From an uncultured Bacteroidales bacterium (GTDB lineage Bacteria > Bacteroidota > Bacteroidia > Bacteroidales > Paludibacteraceae): a DNA stretch of 36,661 nucleotides. Below the pieces are notes generated by a model. The model did no database searches and was not told the origin of the DNA. It saw only the letters and a program-made list of their open reading frames with translations. Below are positions 24,401-34,300 of this stretch, in pieces. Both the position numbers and the translations under genes were made by a program. Position 1 is the stretch's first letter. Every line of letters starts with the position of its first letter. The stretch lies in the NCBI GenBank assembly GCA_945828585.1, contig CALZRN010000005.1:1-36661 (forward strand). Reading direction: 5' to 3'.

Positions 24401-24910
24401 ATGAAAAGTTTCGTTTATTCGGATTCTACGATAGCTTTTGTGACTGCGGCGGCGCAGACCTGCCTGCTCATTGAGCAGACCGCGGACCACGATCGCGAGG
24501 AATGGCGGGAGCAGATGTTACGTCTTCTTCCGGTGCTCTATCTGAGGACACGTTTGCTCGAACCGGCTCAGACGGTCATGGAGGACGAGCCGCAGCGCTT
24601 TGTCGCCGAGGAGGATTATAACTTCGCCTTGGTCGGCGTCCGCAACCTCTTGGGGCAGGACGATGCCTACCTCGATGTCTTTGTCGATCAGGGCATCTAC
24701 ACCGACGAGATCCAGACCTCCTACATCTCTGAGGGGCTCGCGGATATCTATCAAGAGTTGAAAGACATGGCGGCAGCGTTCCAGACTGGCGAGGAACCGG
24801 TCATGAACGACGCAGTGGTTCTCTGCCGGGAGGCCTTTAATACGCATTGGGGACGAAAACTACTCTCCGTAATGAGAGCTTTGCATGAGATATCAGACAC
24901 ATCATATTAA
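24401..24910 (+). CDS. DUF5063-like conserved protein
   Basis: This 169-residue, mainly alpha-helical, acidic and probably cytoplasmic protein has no signal peptide. Its sequence (LLPVLYLRTRLLE near 42-54, EEDYNFALVGVRNLLG, SEGLADIYQELKDM, FNTHWGRKLLSVMRALHE near the end) fits the uncharacterised DUF5063 family of Bacteroidetes. Those proteins commonly precede a 3'-5' exonuclease gene, as here. It overlaps that gene by 26 nt, which implies translational coupling and perhaps a shared process in RNA or DNA metabolism. The biochemical role is unknown. Confidence 0.75.
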   Translation: MKSFVYSDSTIAFVTAAAQTCLLIEQTADHDREEWREQMLRLLPVLYLRTRLLEPAQTVMEDEPQRFVAEEDYNFALVGVRNLLGQDDAYLDVFVDQGIYTDEIQTSYISEGLADIYQELKDMAAAFQTGEEPVMNDAVVLCREAFNTHWGRKLLSVMRALHEISDTSY

Positions 24911-25706
24911 CTCCGACCTGCTCCAATGGATGCCGGTGGTGGCATTCGACGGCGAAGTGATTGTGGTGGACCGCGTGGAGCAGGTTCCCGAAGCTGTGGC
25001 ATACCTCTCGGCCCAACCGGTAGTAGGCGTGGATACGGAGTCACGGCCTTCTTTCACACGAGGCATCCATTATCCCACAGCGCTCGTCCAGATAGCCTCT
25101 CATGAGCGGTGCTACCTCTTCCGCCTGACTCATGTCGGCATGCCGCAGGAGCTCGCGGATTTCTTTGCCAACCCCGCGGTCTGCAAAGTCGGACTCGCTT
25201 TCCGCGATGACATCAACGGCCTCCGCCGCAGGCGGAACTTCACCCCTGCCAACTGCGTGGACATCCAGCACATGGTGCCCCAGTACGGCATACTCGACCT
25301 CGGACTCCAGAAGATCTACGCCATCTGTTTCGGCAAGAAGATCTCCAAGAGCCAGCAGCTGACCAACTGGGAGAACACCCACCTCACCCCCGAGCAGGCG
25401 CGCTACGCCTCTACGGACGCATGGGCGACACTCCTTATTTATGAGGATCTGCTCGCGCACGAGCAACTCGCCCCCGACGAGGTCATCGCCCTCAAACGCG
25501 AAGAGAAAGAGCGCCAGATTGAGCACCAGCAACAGATCCAGGACCAGCGCCTCCGCGAGCAGGGCATCGAGCCCCCGCCCCATCTGACCCTCGAGGAGCG
25601 CGAGGAACGACAAGCCGCCAAAAGACGCGAAGCACGCAGACGCAAACGCCATCGCAAAACTGCTAATAAAAAGAATTCATCATCCCGTAATCCCGTAATC
25701 CCGTAA
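24885..25706 (+). CDS. DEDDy-type 3'-5' exonuclease (RNase D-like)
   Basis: This 273-residue nuclease has a DnaQ/RNase D-like fold that removes nucleotides from 3' ends using two metal ions. The exo motifs are VGVDTES (Asp50, Glu52), GLAFRDDINGL (Asp108 or 109) and RYASTDAWATLL (Tyr174, Asp178), giving DEDDy. There is no HRDC domain. The last 75 or so residues are a highly charged Arg/Lys/Glu/Gln tail, probably for nucleic acid binding. The final residues NPVIP and the stop are encoded by a triple 8-nt repeat, so the natural C-terminus may have been altered by repeat growth. Confidence 0.88.
   Translation: MRYQTHHINSDLLQWMPVVAFDGEVIVVDRVEQVPEAVAYLSAQPVVGVDTESRPSFTRGIHYPTALVQIASHERCYLFRLTHVGMPQELADFFANPAVCKVGLAFRDDINGLRRRRNFTPANCVDIQHMVPQYGILDLGLQKIYAICFGKKISKSQQLTNWENTHLTPEQARYASTDAWATLLIYEDLLAHEQLAPDEVIALKREEKERQIEHQQQIQDQRLREQGIEPPPHLTLEEREERQAAKRREARRRKRHRKTANKKNSSSRNPVIP
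25682..25706 (+). repeat. ATCCCGTA x3 at the exonuclease stop codon
   Basis: Three perfect tandem copies of ATCCCGTA (25682-25705) plus A. Each unit junction makes TAA (25688, 25696, 25704). With an 8-nt period, the three stops fall in the three frames, and the last is the one used. Confidence 0.75.
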
Positions 25707-25734
25707 GTACGTCATTACGCAAAAAAAATATCCT

Positions 25735-27159
25735 ATGAAACGATTTGTCCTTATTCTTTATTCCTTACTCATTGTTCTCTCCGCCTCCGCCGAGATCAAG
25801 TACATCTTCTATTTCATCGGTGACGGCATGGGCACCAACCAGATCCTCTCGGCAGAGATGTACCGCTCGGCTATCCAAGGCGAGCCTCTCGGCCGCGTAC
25901 AGACCCTGATGACCACCTTCCCTTACTCCGGGCATGCCTCGACCTACTCCAAATCCAACGGTATCACCGACTCCGCAGCCGCAGGCACATGCCTCGCCAC
26001 GGGCTCCAAGACCACCAACGGCACCCTCGGTCTTGATGCCGACGGCAACCGCCTGACGACCATCGCCGAGGACCTCAAAGCCCAAGGATGGGGCATCGGC
26101 ATCATGACTACCGTCGCGATCGACCATGCGACACCGGCGGCTTTCTACGCCCACGTGGAGAAACGCAGCGACTACTACAAGATCGGCAAACAGCTCTGCT
26201 CCTCGGATTTCGATTTCTTCGGCGGCGCCGGTTTCCATCACCCCCAGGGCAAGCACGACGACAAATCCACCAACCTCTACCGCTTAGCCGAGCAAAACGG
26301 CTACACCATCATCCGCAGCCTCGAAGAGGCTCGCCCATTCATCATTCCATCATTCAGCGGCGAAGCCGCGGCTCATTCCTTCAATAAACTCATCATGGTC
26401 CAGCCCGGCGATACCGGTATGAACCATGGTTCCAACCTCCCCTACGCCATCGACCGCAAGGAAGGCGACTTGACCCTCACGCAGATCGTCTCTACCGCCA
26501 TACCCTTCCTCAATGCCCGCTACGAGCGCTTCTTCATGATGGTCGAGGGCGGTATGATCGACTATGCCTGCCATGGCGACGATGCGGCAACCGCCATCGG
26601 TGAGACTTGGGATATGAACGACGCCATGCAAGTCGCCTATGACTTCTATCTCGCGCACCCCGACGAGACCCTTATCCTCGTCACCGCCGATCATGAGACA
26701 GGCGGTCTGGCGCTCGGCAACAGCGATTATACCCTCCATCTGGACCTCCTCCGAAACCAGAAATGCTCCTCTTGGATCCTCTCCGACCGCTTCACAAAGC
26801 TCTTCAAAGAGAACCCCAAACCCCGCTGGGAGGATGTGAAACGTCTCTACCGCGAGAACCTCGGTTTCTGGGACACCGTGGAGATCTCCGACGACGAGGA
26901 GAAAGAACTGAAAGCCCTCTACAAAACCGCTTGTGCCGGCAAAGCCAAAGACACGAAGAATATGTACAAATCCATCAACGCGCTTGGCGAAGCAGGCATC
27001 GCGTTGCTCAACAAGAAAGCCCACATCGGTTGGACTACCCGCGCCCACTCGGCACACGCCGTTCCGATCTTCGCCATCGGCCCCAACGCCGAACTCTTCT
27101 CCGGCTGGCACGACAACTCCGACATCGTTCCTCTCCTAAGAAAAACGCTTGGCAACTAA
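25735..27159 (+). CDS. Secreted alkaline phosphatase
   Basis: This 474-residue periplasmic phosphomonoesterase belongs to the PhoA superfamily. The signal peptide MKRFVLILYSLLIVLSASA comes first. Metal and catalytic sites are FIGDGMG (Asp30), TDSAAAGTCLATG with nucleophile Ser80, EGGMIDYACHGDD (271-283), TADHETGG (318-324) and the late AHSAHAVPIFA. Its first 28 nt upstream contain no promoter, so it is probably transcribed with the exonuclease gene. A strong terminator overlaps its stop codon. It should supply phosphate from organic esters. No Pho-type regulatory site was recognised. Confidence 0.94.
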   Translation: MKRFVLILYSLLIVLSASAEIKYIFYFIGDGMGTNQILSAEMYRSAIQGEPLGRVQTLMTTFPYSGHASTYSKSNGITDSAAAGTCLATGSKTTNGTLGLDADGNRLTTIAEDLKAQGWGIGIMTTVAIDHATPAAFYAHVEKRSDYYKIGKQLCSSDFDFFGGAGFHHPQGKHDDKSTNLYRLAEQNGYTIIRSLEEARPFIIPSFSGEAAAHSFNKLIMVQPGDTGMNHGSNLPYAIDRKEGDLTLTQIVSTAIPFLNARYERFFMMVEGGMIDYACHGDDAATAIGETWDMNDAMQVAYDFYLAHPDETLILVTADHETGGLALGNSDYTLHLDLLRNQKCSSWILSDRFTKLFKENPKPRWEDVKRLYRENLGFWDTVEISDDEEKELKALYKTACAGKAKDTKNMYKSINALGEAGIALLNKKAHIGWTTRAHSAHAVPIFAIGPNAELFSGWHDNSDIVPLLRKTLGN

Positions 27160-27172
27160 GCCAAGCGTTTTT
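27141..27172 (+). terminator. Terminator over the alkaline phosphatase stop codon
   Basis: AAAAACGCTTGGC (27141-27153) pairs perfectly with GCCAAGCGTTTTT (27160-27172). The six-base loop AACTAA contains the stop codon (27157-27159). The A-run and T-run at the two feet make it able to work in both directions. Confidence 0.85.
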
Positions 27173-27199
27173 CTTGAGGCCTCTGCCTCTCCGTTCCGT

Positions 27200-27341
27200 C
27201 TCCCGCATCCTCTCGTTCCGCCCCTCTGTGCCCCCTCCCGCATCCTTGCGGGCCTATTTCGTCCATTCCGCCGGATGCTATCCGGCACCTCCCGCATCCT
27301 TGCGGTCCCCTCTGTGCATTTCTCGCGCATCCTTGTGCGAG
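27200..27341. repeat. Family of GCA-TCCT-TGC hairpins between convergent operons
   Basis: No gene is seen here. CCCGCA-TCCT-TGCGGG (27237-27252), CCGCA-TCCT-TGCGG (within 27291-27306) and CTCGCGCA-TCCT-TGTGCGAG (27322-27341) share a TCCT loop but differ in the stem with paired changes. A decayed copy starts near 27201. CCGGAT-GCT-ATCCGG (27271-27285) is a further hairpin, and CCCCTCTGTGC occurs twice (about 27211 and 27307). They look like palindromic interspersed repeats. Confidence 0.65.
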
Positions 27342-27350
27342 CCCATACCA

Positions 27351-27380
27351 AACAGCCCTGCCATTTCTGACAGGGTTGTT
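27351..27380. terminator. Hairpin downstream of the minus-strand peptide gene
   Basis: AACAGCCCTG (27351-27360) pairs with CAGGGTTGTT (27371-27380), including one G-T pair, and a further CA/TG pairing in the loop. On the minus strand it is followed by a short T-run. It may end the giant protein-peptide operon. Confidence 0.5.
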
Positions 27381-27417
27381 AAGTTCATTTCGCCATAAAG
27401 GCGAGATTCGCTAATGA

Positions 27418-27561
27418 TTACAGGTTTTCGCCGGGCACAGAAGGTCCTATGCTACGAGCCGGTGCTGGCTCCGGACCAGAACCGGAATCCAGCAACATCA
27501 CATGTGCATCAGCCAACATAGGCTGCATCTCCATTTTCGGTGTATTATACATCTTTTTCAT
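27418..27561 (-). CDS. Small MKK-type peptide (47 residues)
   Basis: This short gene begins MKKMYNTPKMEMQPMLADAH and ends SIGPSVPGENL. The form MKK-x-Y-x-x-P-x-x-E followed by a hydrophobic core and a Ser/Gly/Pro-rich tail (DSGSGPEPAPA) is a pattern I have seen in many short orphan proteins of Bacteroidales. Their function is not known to me. There is no transmembrane helix or cleavable signal of normal length. It is the last gene of the minus-strand set and is separated from the four-helix-bundle gene by the CTAGTNGA array. The ATG at 27559-27561 has the best position; an internal ATG at codon 4 is possible. Confidence 0.65.
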   Translation of the reverse strand: MKKMYNTPKMEMQPMLADAHVMLLDSGSGPEPAPARSIGPSVPGENL

Positions 27562-27588
27562 AATAATTATTGTTTGCGTTGATTATTT

Positions 27589-27633
27589 CTAGTTGACTAG
27601 TAGACTAGTAGACTAGTTTTCTAGTTGACTATC
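27589..27633. repeat. CTAGTNGA array, downstream side of the four-helix-bundle gene
   Basis: The units are CTAGTTGA, CTAGTAGA, CTAGTAGA, CTAGTTTT, CTAGTTGA and CTATC, in exact 8-nt register. The CTATC end overlaps the stop codon of the four-helix-bundle gene (27632-27634). On the minus strand each unit gives TAG, and three successive units cover all frames. Confidence 0.85.
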
Positions 27634-28192
27634 AAAACCCTCTCTTATTCTTCCGAGCGGAAAACATCCGCTCTTTCACGCCGCCCTCGGCTAAGAACTC
27701 CGCCTCTATCTTCTGCAATAATGTCATCAGTCCTTTGTCTGCCTGATGAATCAGCGTCAGAGCTGTATTACAAAAAGTCTCTTTATCCCACTTCTCATAG
27801 TAGGGTGCGTAGTCTTCCACTTCGTTATGCGCCGCGCAGAACTGTAGCATCTTGCCAAATCGTTCGTGGTCGCGCGACCATAATTTCAGGCGGTTGGAGC
27901 GCAACTGGTCTTCGTAGTCTTCGCGCAACTCTTGCAGACTTCCGCGAGCTACATTAACCAAATGCAATCCTGTATCAGTAGATGTCATCTTGTCCTCTAA
28001 ACCCTCAACGATATTCTGCTTGCCGGATCGCGCCGCTTGCTGCATTTGACCGTACGTCCTGTCCGAAGGCTGGAGGTACTTGTCTATATAGTAAATCGTC
28101 ATATCGTATAGAATAACGCTCTTCTTATAGCAGACCAAGTTGCGATACCCTCCCGGATGAATCAGAAACCCGCCAGGGTTTAAAGTAGTCAT
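27632..28192 (-). CDS. Four-helix-bundle suffix-domain protein
   Basis: This 186-residue cytoplasmic protein fits the Bacteroidetes four-helix-bundle suffix family, related to the S23/23S-intervening-sequence proteins. The features are LIHPGGYRNLVCYKKSVILYD (about 10-30), AARSGKQNIVEG (about 53-64, the family hallmark) and VARGSLQELREDYEDQLR (about 81-98). The C-terminal half is helical and aromatic-rich. The function of the family is unknown. Relatives include Avd, an accessory protein of diversity-generating retroelements, but no reverse transcriptase is present here. It is unusual that the gene is bracketed on both sides by arrays of the same 8-nt unit. Confidence 0.85.
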   Translation of the reverse strand: MTTLNPGGFLIHPGGYRNLVCYKKSVILYDMTIYYIDKYLQPSDRTYGQMQQAARSGKQNIVEGLEDKMTSTDTGLHLVNVARGSLQELREDYEDQLRSNRLKLWSRDHERFGKMLQFCAAHNEVEDYAPYYEKWDKETFCNTALTLIHQADKGLMTLLQKIEAEFLAEGGVKERMFSARKNKRGF

Positions 28193-28207
28193 CTTCGTCG
28201 TGATTTT

Positions 28208-28303
28208 GTAGTTTTCTAATTTACTAGTCTTCTAGTTGACTAGTCTACTAGCTGACTATCTTTCAAGTTTTCTAGTAGACTAGTTGACTAGCAGACTATC
28301 TTA
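28208..28303. repeat. CTAGTNGA array, upstream side of the four-helix-bundle gene
   Basis: Twelve 8-nt units run without a single indel from 28208 to 28303: GTAGTTTT, CTAATTTA, CTAGTCTT, CTAGTTGA, CTAGTCTA, CTAGCTGA, CTATCTTT, CAAGTTTT, CTAGTAGA, CTAGTTGA, CTAGCAGA and CTATCTTA. The last unit contains the stop codon of the giant gene (28301-28303). A larger unit, TTTT-CTAG...-CTATCTT, occurs twice. Confidence 0.9.
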
Positions 28304-31300
28304 TTTTACCAACTTTCCGGTTACATCATACATCTGCTCAGCGCGGAGGATGTAAACGTGCTCATTGAGGATAACCTTCTGAACGCCAGTCTCATTAGCC
28401 TCTGCATTTTCCACACCGGTGGTTACTTGCGGAGCCTTCTTGACGAGTAACAGGCCATAGCCTTCGTTGTTACCCTTCGCGAAGTCGCTGGTGTATTCGC
28501 CCATCGACAAGTTCCAGATGATTGCGCCGTTCAGCGTCAGGTAGAGATTTGCGTTGTCCATTGCCGGAGCGCTGATCGTGTACTCGCCAGCCTGCGGAGC
28601 GTAGAGCGTCAAGCTATACTCAGCCTGGTCGTTCACCATCGGAGCGTTAACCATACAGAGCTTCATGCCATAAGCTTTTCCGCTGATACGTGCTACCTTC
28701 GGCATCTGGCTCATAAACATCTTCACAAGGTCTTTGTCTTGCTCATACTCATTGAGAGCATCTTCGCTTGCAGAGATATAGAGTTTGTCTTTGGATACTT
28801 CGTTACCGAAGCGTACTGCGACATTCTTTATCTCATAAGCCTTGTTACGAGCTGGAGCATAGATCGTTCCTACTTCGTCCATCGCAACAACACTTGGTGT
28901 ACTTGCTTTGTAGAAGAACGGCAGACCTACAGGAATCGTCATACCCGGAGTAATAGTCACGTACTCATAGGTGTACGGATCCAGATATTGAGCATTGTAA
29001 GCAAACGTACCGCCAATCCATCTCGGGTTACCGAAACCGTTCCAACCCTTGTCGGAATCTTCACCGGTGCCATCATATGCTTTAGCACTCATACTGTTAG
29101 TCTCACTCATTGCGCCGGTTACAGAAGCTTTGAAGCGGAAGGTCTTCGTGTTACCGTCAACCGTCATCAGGTAGAATACACCCGGTTGCAGGATGCCGCG
29201 ATACTTCTTCCAGCCGTATTGACCGTTAGCACGGATGTCACCATGATAATCCATGATTGCATAGTTCACTTCGTTCTGCAGTTTAGCACCTGTCTCAGCA
29301 TCATAGATACCATTGAGAGCGTCCACTGCGAACGGCAGTGAGAATGCGTGCCATTGGTTCGGATCTGCTGGAACACCTGCCATACTGGTACCTAAGGTCA
29401 AGTCATAGATGATCTCTCCGCCGGTAGCCAGAGTGATGTTGGTTACTTCGTCCAACTCGGTAGCTACACCATGGAAGTCACCATTGTTGTCCGTTACACC
29501 CATCGTCGTGGAGAAGTAAACCGTCGGAGTGGTAGTTGCTGCATGAGCAACAATCTTACTACCATCCTCAACTACTACGCTCTCAGCCGTTGTAGGTTGG
29601 TTAACCTCTACAGTAGCACCGTTTTGAGCAGTAATGCTCTGTGCATTAGTCGGCTCGTCAATCGTCAGTGTTATGCCTTCACCGCTTGCAATAATCGCCT
29701 CACCTTCAGTATAACCGAGGTCAGAGATGTTAATAGTTTCAGTTACCACTACTGCCTTACCGAACAGTTGGATATCCTTTTGAGTACCACCGTATGGTTT
29801 GAAGCGCGGGCTACCGCTATTGTACTGGATTCTCTTAGAACTACTGTTAGTAATATGAACATTATTGCCGCTGAAGCTAATCGTCCAAACTGTAGCATTA
29901 GTTTTCGTATCCCACTTCAGGTCATCATTAGAGTTACCGGTAGAAGTCAAGTAGTTTGCACCATCCTTCGTGATCTTCCAGCCGTTCTCAACTTGCTCAA
30001 GGGTCATTATTAGTACATCCTCCGTGTACGTAGCTACACCATCGCTCAAGCTTACACCATTAGTAATCGAAGCCATATACTTGTTGCTGCCGAGGTCACC
30101 TGCCATTGCGAAGGAGTTCTCTCCATAGCTGCAGCCCAGAGCAATTTGCATTCCGTTAGAGAGTGCGCTTGCGCTGGTTACCATCGACATCTTGTTAACA
30201 GGTACGCTTGCCTTTCTCCATTGAGCAACGAACTCAACGGCTTCTGCCGGCATCGTGAACGAAGCACCTGACTTAAACAGCTTGCTGCCGTACTTCCAGC
30301 CTTGGAAGGTATAACCTTCTCTTGCAATAGCTGCAGCAATCGTGAATTGGTCGCCTGCGTACTGTGCAACCTCTGTCGGAGCGTCAGCCGTACTACCGTT
30401 CATATTATAGGTCACAGCATACGTTGAAGCATTTGTCCATTGAGCGGTCAGCGTAATGTCTTCTTCTACCTCACCAATATTTTGATTTGCTTGGTAAATT
30501 GTGGTAGTCTCATTCAGTTTCCATCCTGCAAACTCGCTATGCGACTTCGTCGGAACATTCTCGCAGATGGTGAACTCACTACCCTTATTGATGATAGCAT
30601 TCTGGCAACCGCCTTCACCACCGTTAGCATCGAACGTGATCGTCACCTTCTCTACCGGCGAAGAGGTGTAGTAGGTCTTGCTGGCATCAAATTCTACATC
30701 AATATTGGTTATGATTGCATTACCACCTTTCGGTACGATATAACCTGCCGTTACAGTCTCGCCGGAGAGATCAAGCGTCTGAGAAGCAGCAGCTGTACCG
30801 GATACAATGTATGCGATATTACCGGAACCGCTATAGTCCGAAGCACTCAAGCCTACAGACTTTGTCGTAGAAGTTGTAATAGCGATGCTGAAGATCTTAC
30901 CCGGACAGTTCGGAATCTTAATAGAGGCATCCTTGTCGGTGTTAATCTGCATACCTTTATTCTTGTATGCTTTAACAATCCATTCGCTACCATCCGTAGC
31001 TGTTACATTAACTGCATTCCCGTAACTTAAGTCCTTATCAGCCACATCAGCCGTGTAGTTCAATACATAGTGATTTGTTTCACCCTCTCCTTCTACTCGG
31101 CTATAGATACCATAGAGACTAACCTCTGCGACACCTGTTTGCGGAGTATATTCCGTAATAGTCGTCGGAGCAACTTCCGTCTCTTCTGCTTGCTCAGTAG
31201 TAGCCCAACCTACGAAGGTGAAGCCTGTCGGAGCCCAAGCAGAACCATCTTGTACGATAGTGAACGCTACATCTTGCTCTTTGTCGATAGATGCTTTCTC

Positions 31301-34300
31301 AACGCCTCCTACCATAAACGAGATCTTAGTTGTAGCAATCTCAACCCATGTTGCTGTAATCGTCACAGCCGCAGCCGGCATTGTGATATATTTGCCATTT
31401 GCATCTTCTGCAATCTCAACTGCATCACCGGAAACTGTCTTCGTTACAGCCCAACCGTTGAAACCATGATTGGCCCAGCTATAGGTATTCTCCGGCAGAT
31501 AAACCTTTGATTCTGCCAACTGAGGATCAATAGCTTGAGGAGCCGATCCTTCGGTTGCACCTCCATTTGCAAACGTTACAGAATAACGTGCACGCTCAGC
31601 GATAACATTTACGGTAAACGTTGTGGTCTTCGCGCTATAGTTGATCGAACCACTATTGTTCGTTGCTGCCAAATTCGCTGTGACAGTAGCCTCACCTGCG
31701 CCAGCAGCATGGAGTTTACCCTCAGCAATCGTCACAACTTCTGTATTACTAGATTCGGTCAGTGTAACAACACCATCACCATCCTTTGTGACGCTAAGGT
31801 CAGCAACAGCGATATCTTCTGTTACATTAACCTCCATCTCAGCCACATTAGCAATCGTAAATTGCGGCGCACGGAGTTGATAAACAACCGTCGAGCTCTT
31901 CAACTCCGGAGTTGCGCTGTTGTAATACTGAATCTTACCCTTGACTATTACATCATCGCTTGCTTTCACATTGCCTTTTGCAGACTCACTTGAAGAGAAA
32001 TACTTACCTTGCCAAATCGTAAACTGATTTGTGCTTTTTCCATCTGCAGAGATATAGTAGGTTCCGCTATTATTTGCATCAGCAACTACAATACCTTTCA
32101 CATAGACATCGTAACTCGACTCGTTCGTACTCTTATAAGCATTAACGATAATGTCGTTGATCTCTGCAGCCGTGTAAGCTGTAGCCTGATCGTTAGCAAT
32201 ATCCTTAACAACTACCTTATAAGTAGCACTCTTACCCTTGTATGTTACTGTGATAGTATTTTCACCTGCCTTAGAGTTATCATATGCTGTAGCATCATCA
32301 AACGAAGCCAACTCTGTTACTGGCTCTTCAGGGATATCCTCTACATATGTAGCCGTTACAACCGGTTTAGTTGGTAATGCGTGACCAACATAAGTTATTA
32401 CGCTTTCGTACGACAAACTGATAGAAGCAACCGTCTTGCTGGTATATGTCACAGCAACTACAGTAGCATCACTCGTCTTTCCGCCATACGCTGCCGTTAC
32501 GTTCACATTTCCGGCTGCTGTTACGATATTCTCAGACAGATTTGTACTCCAAACACCATCTTCATTTGTTACATCCTTAACGTAACCTGTATTGTAGGTT
32601 GCAGTAGCCGTCAAGCCTGCGAACGAGAATATATTATCCTCCGATGAGTAAATGGTCTTAGTCGCTTCACCGCCAATAGCGACGCTACTTACACTTGCAA
32701 CGACCAGCGATGTCAGATAACTATTATCCATATCGTAACTGCCTTGGTAGTTATTCAACTTACCAAATACGCGAACCTTATCACCAATCTTCAAATCGGT
32801 CACATCATTAAAGGCAGCATTGTCGAGACCCTTTCCGCTATAGATACGAACCTTAGCACCACCTTCAGCAGAACCATTGTCGGAAATAAAATAGGTCATT
32901 TTACCTTCATTTACTGACGTTCCGGCTGTACAAACAATACCATCGATATACGTATCGGCGCGTTCGTCGTTGTATTTCGGAATAAGAGCAATAGCCTCAG
33001 CAACCGTAAACGGCAGGCTGATGTTATATGTAGCCTCAGCAACGTCCGAAGCCTCTTTTCCTTCTTCTACTGCATAAGCCTTGACAGTGTAAGTACCGCG
33101 CTCTTTGAGTTCGATTGCTGCCGAATAAGTTTGCTTGGTGCCTGAAGTCTTAGGATCAGAACCATCTAATGTATAATAGATTGTTGCACCATCTTCAGCT
33201 AACATCTCAACAGTCTTAGTTGCATCGAATATTCCACCGTCAGTTAAAACGGGAGTAGTTGCTTTCTGCAAACAAGTTGTTGAGTAATTGCCATAAACAG
33301 GATCAGAAACGGTTTTCTTATAGAAAGCAAGTGTCTGACCACTAATATTGTTACTAATAGATGCATAGCAACGGAAATCCAGTTTATCGGCATAAACTCC
33401 TAAATAACGACCTGTCGTTTGGATATTATATAAGTAACTCTTGTCAATTTTAAAGTTCTTATTGTCTCCAGTACCAACGCGCACGCCATCATTGGCAGTT
33501 GTACAATACAGCCACTTATTTGTTACACCCTTAGGATAGAGCACAAAATTTTCTCCATCCTTAACGATATCCCAAAGAATACTGTCTGCCGGAGAAGCGA
33601 TTTCATCGTTTTCGTCTGTTACTTCTACAGCAGCAGGACCTGCACTTGTGCCTTTATTATTGGACATTGCCCAAGTTGTGGTTTCTGCAGCGACTGTTTT
33701 AGATTCAGTAACGATTACAACGCTTCCACTTTCGATTTCACCCAAAGCAGTCTTTACATAACTCGTAACACCTGCGCTAACTACACTTGCATAAACTGCA
33801 TAGATATGATTCTCACCCTTATTCGGCAGAACGTAAGTAGCGCCCAACTCAGGAGCCGTATTACAATTCTCGTCAGTACTCCAACCCATAAACTCCTTAC
33901 TGCAAGAAGCAGCAGATGTCGGCAGAGTTACTTCTTCTTTCCAATAGTGTGTATTCTCGCTATCGAACGTACTTTCTCCATTCGCATCGTGCAGTTTTAG
34001 TACTGCTACCTCATGGGTGTACGTTACTTCTACCATCACCTCATTATCAGGCATCGTGAACGAACAAGTCGTCTTGTCTTGCGAAACCGAATAGTCTGCA
34101 CCAACTACCGTCCATTCGCTGATCGAATAACCATCATTCGGAGTAGCGGTCAGTACTACTGCTACATCTTTCAATACGTCAGCAATATCAATTACTTCAT
34201 CATCCGAGGTAGCTACCACCGTACCATTTGCACTGGTGATACCAATTTCGTGTCCGCTCGGAGCAGTAACGGTAACTGCACAAGTAGCAGTAACAGTACC

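Noticed and set aside
27149-27370. Short frames running through the hairpin cluster
   Set aside because: They are made of repeat sequence, begin inside the alkaline phosphatase end and have no protein-like composition.
27632-28192. Diversity-generating retroelement suggested by the Avd-like four-helix fold
   Set aside because: No reverse transcriptase gene was found and no template/variable repeat pair was noticed in the window.
27589-28303. CRISPR array
   Set aside because: The units are 8 nt in direct contact without unique spacers, and no cas genes are present.
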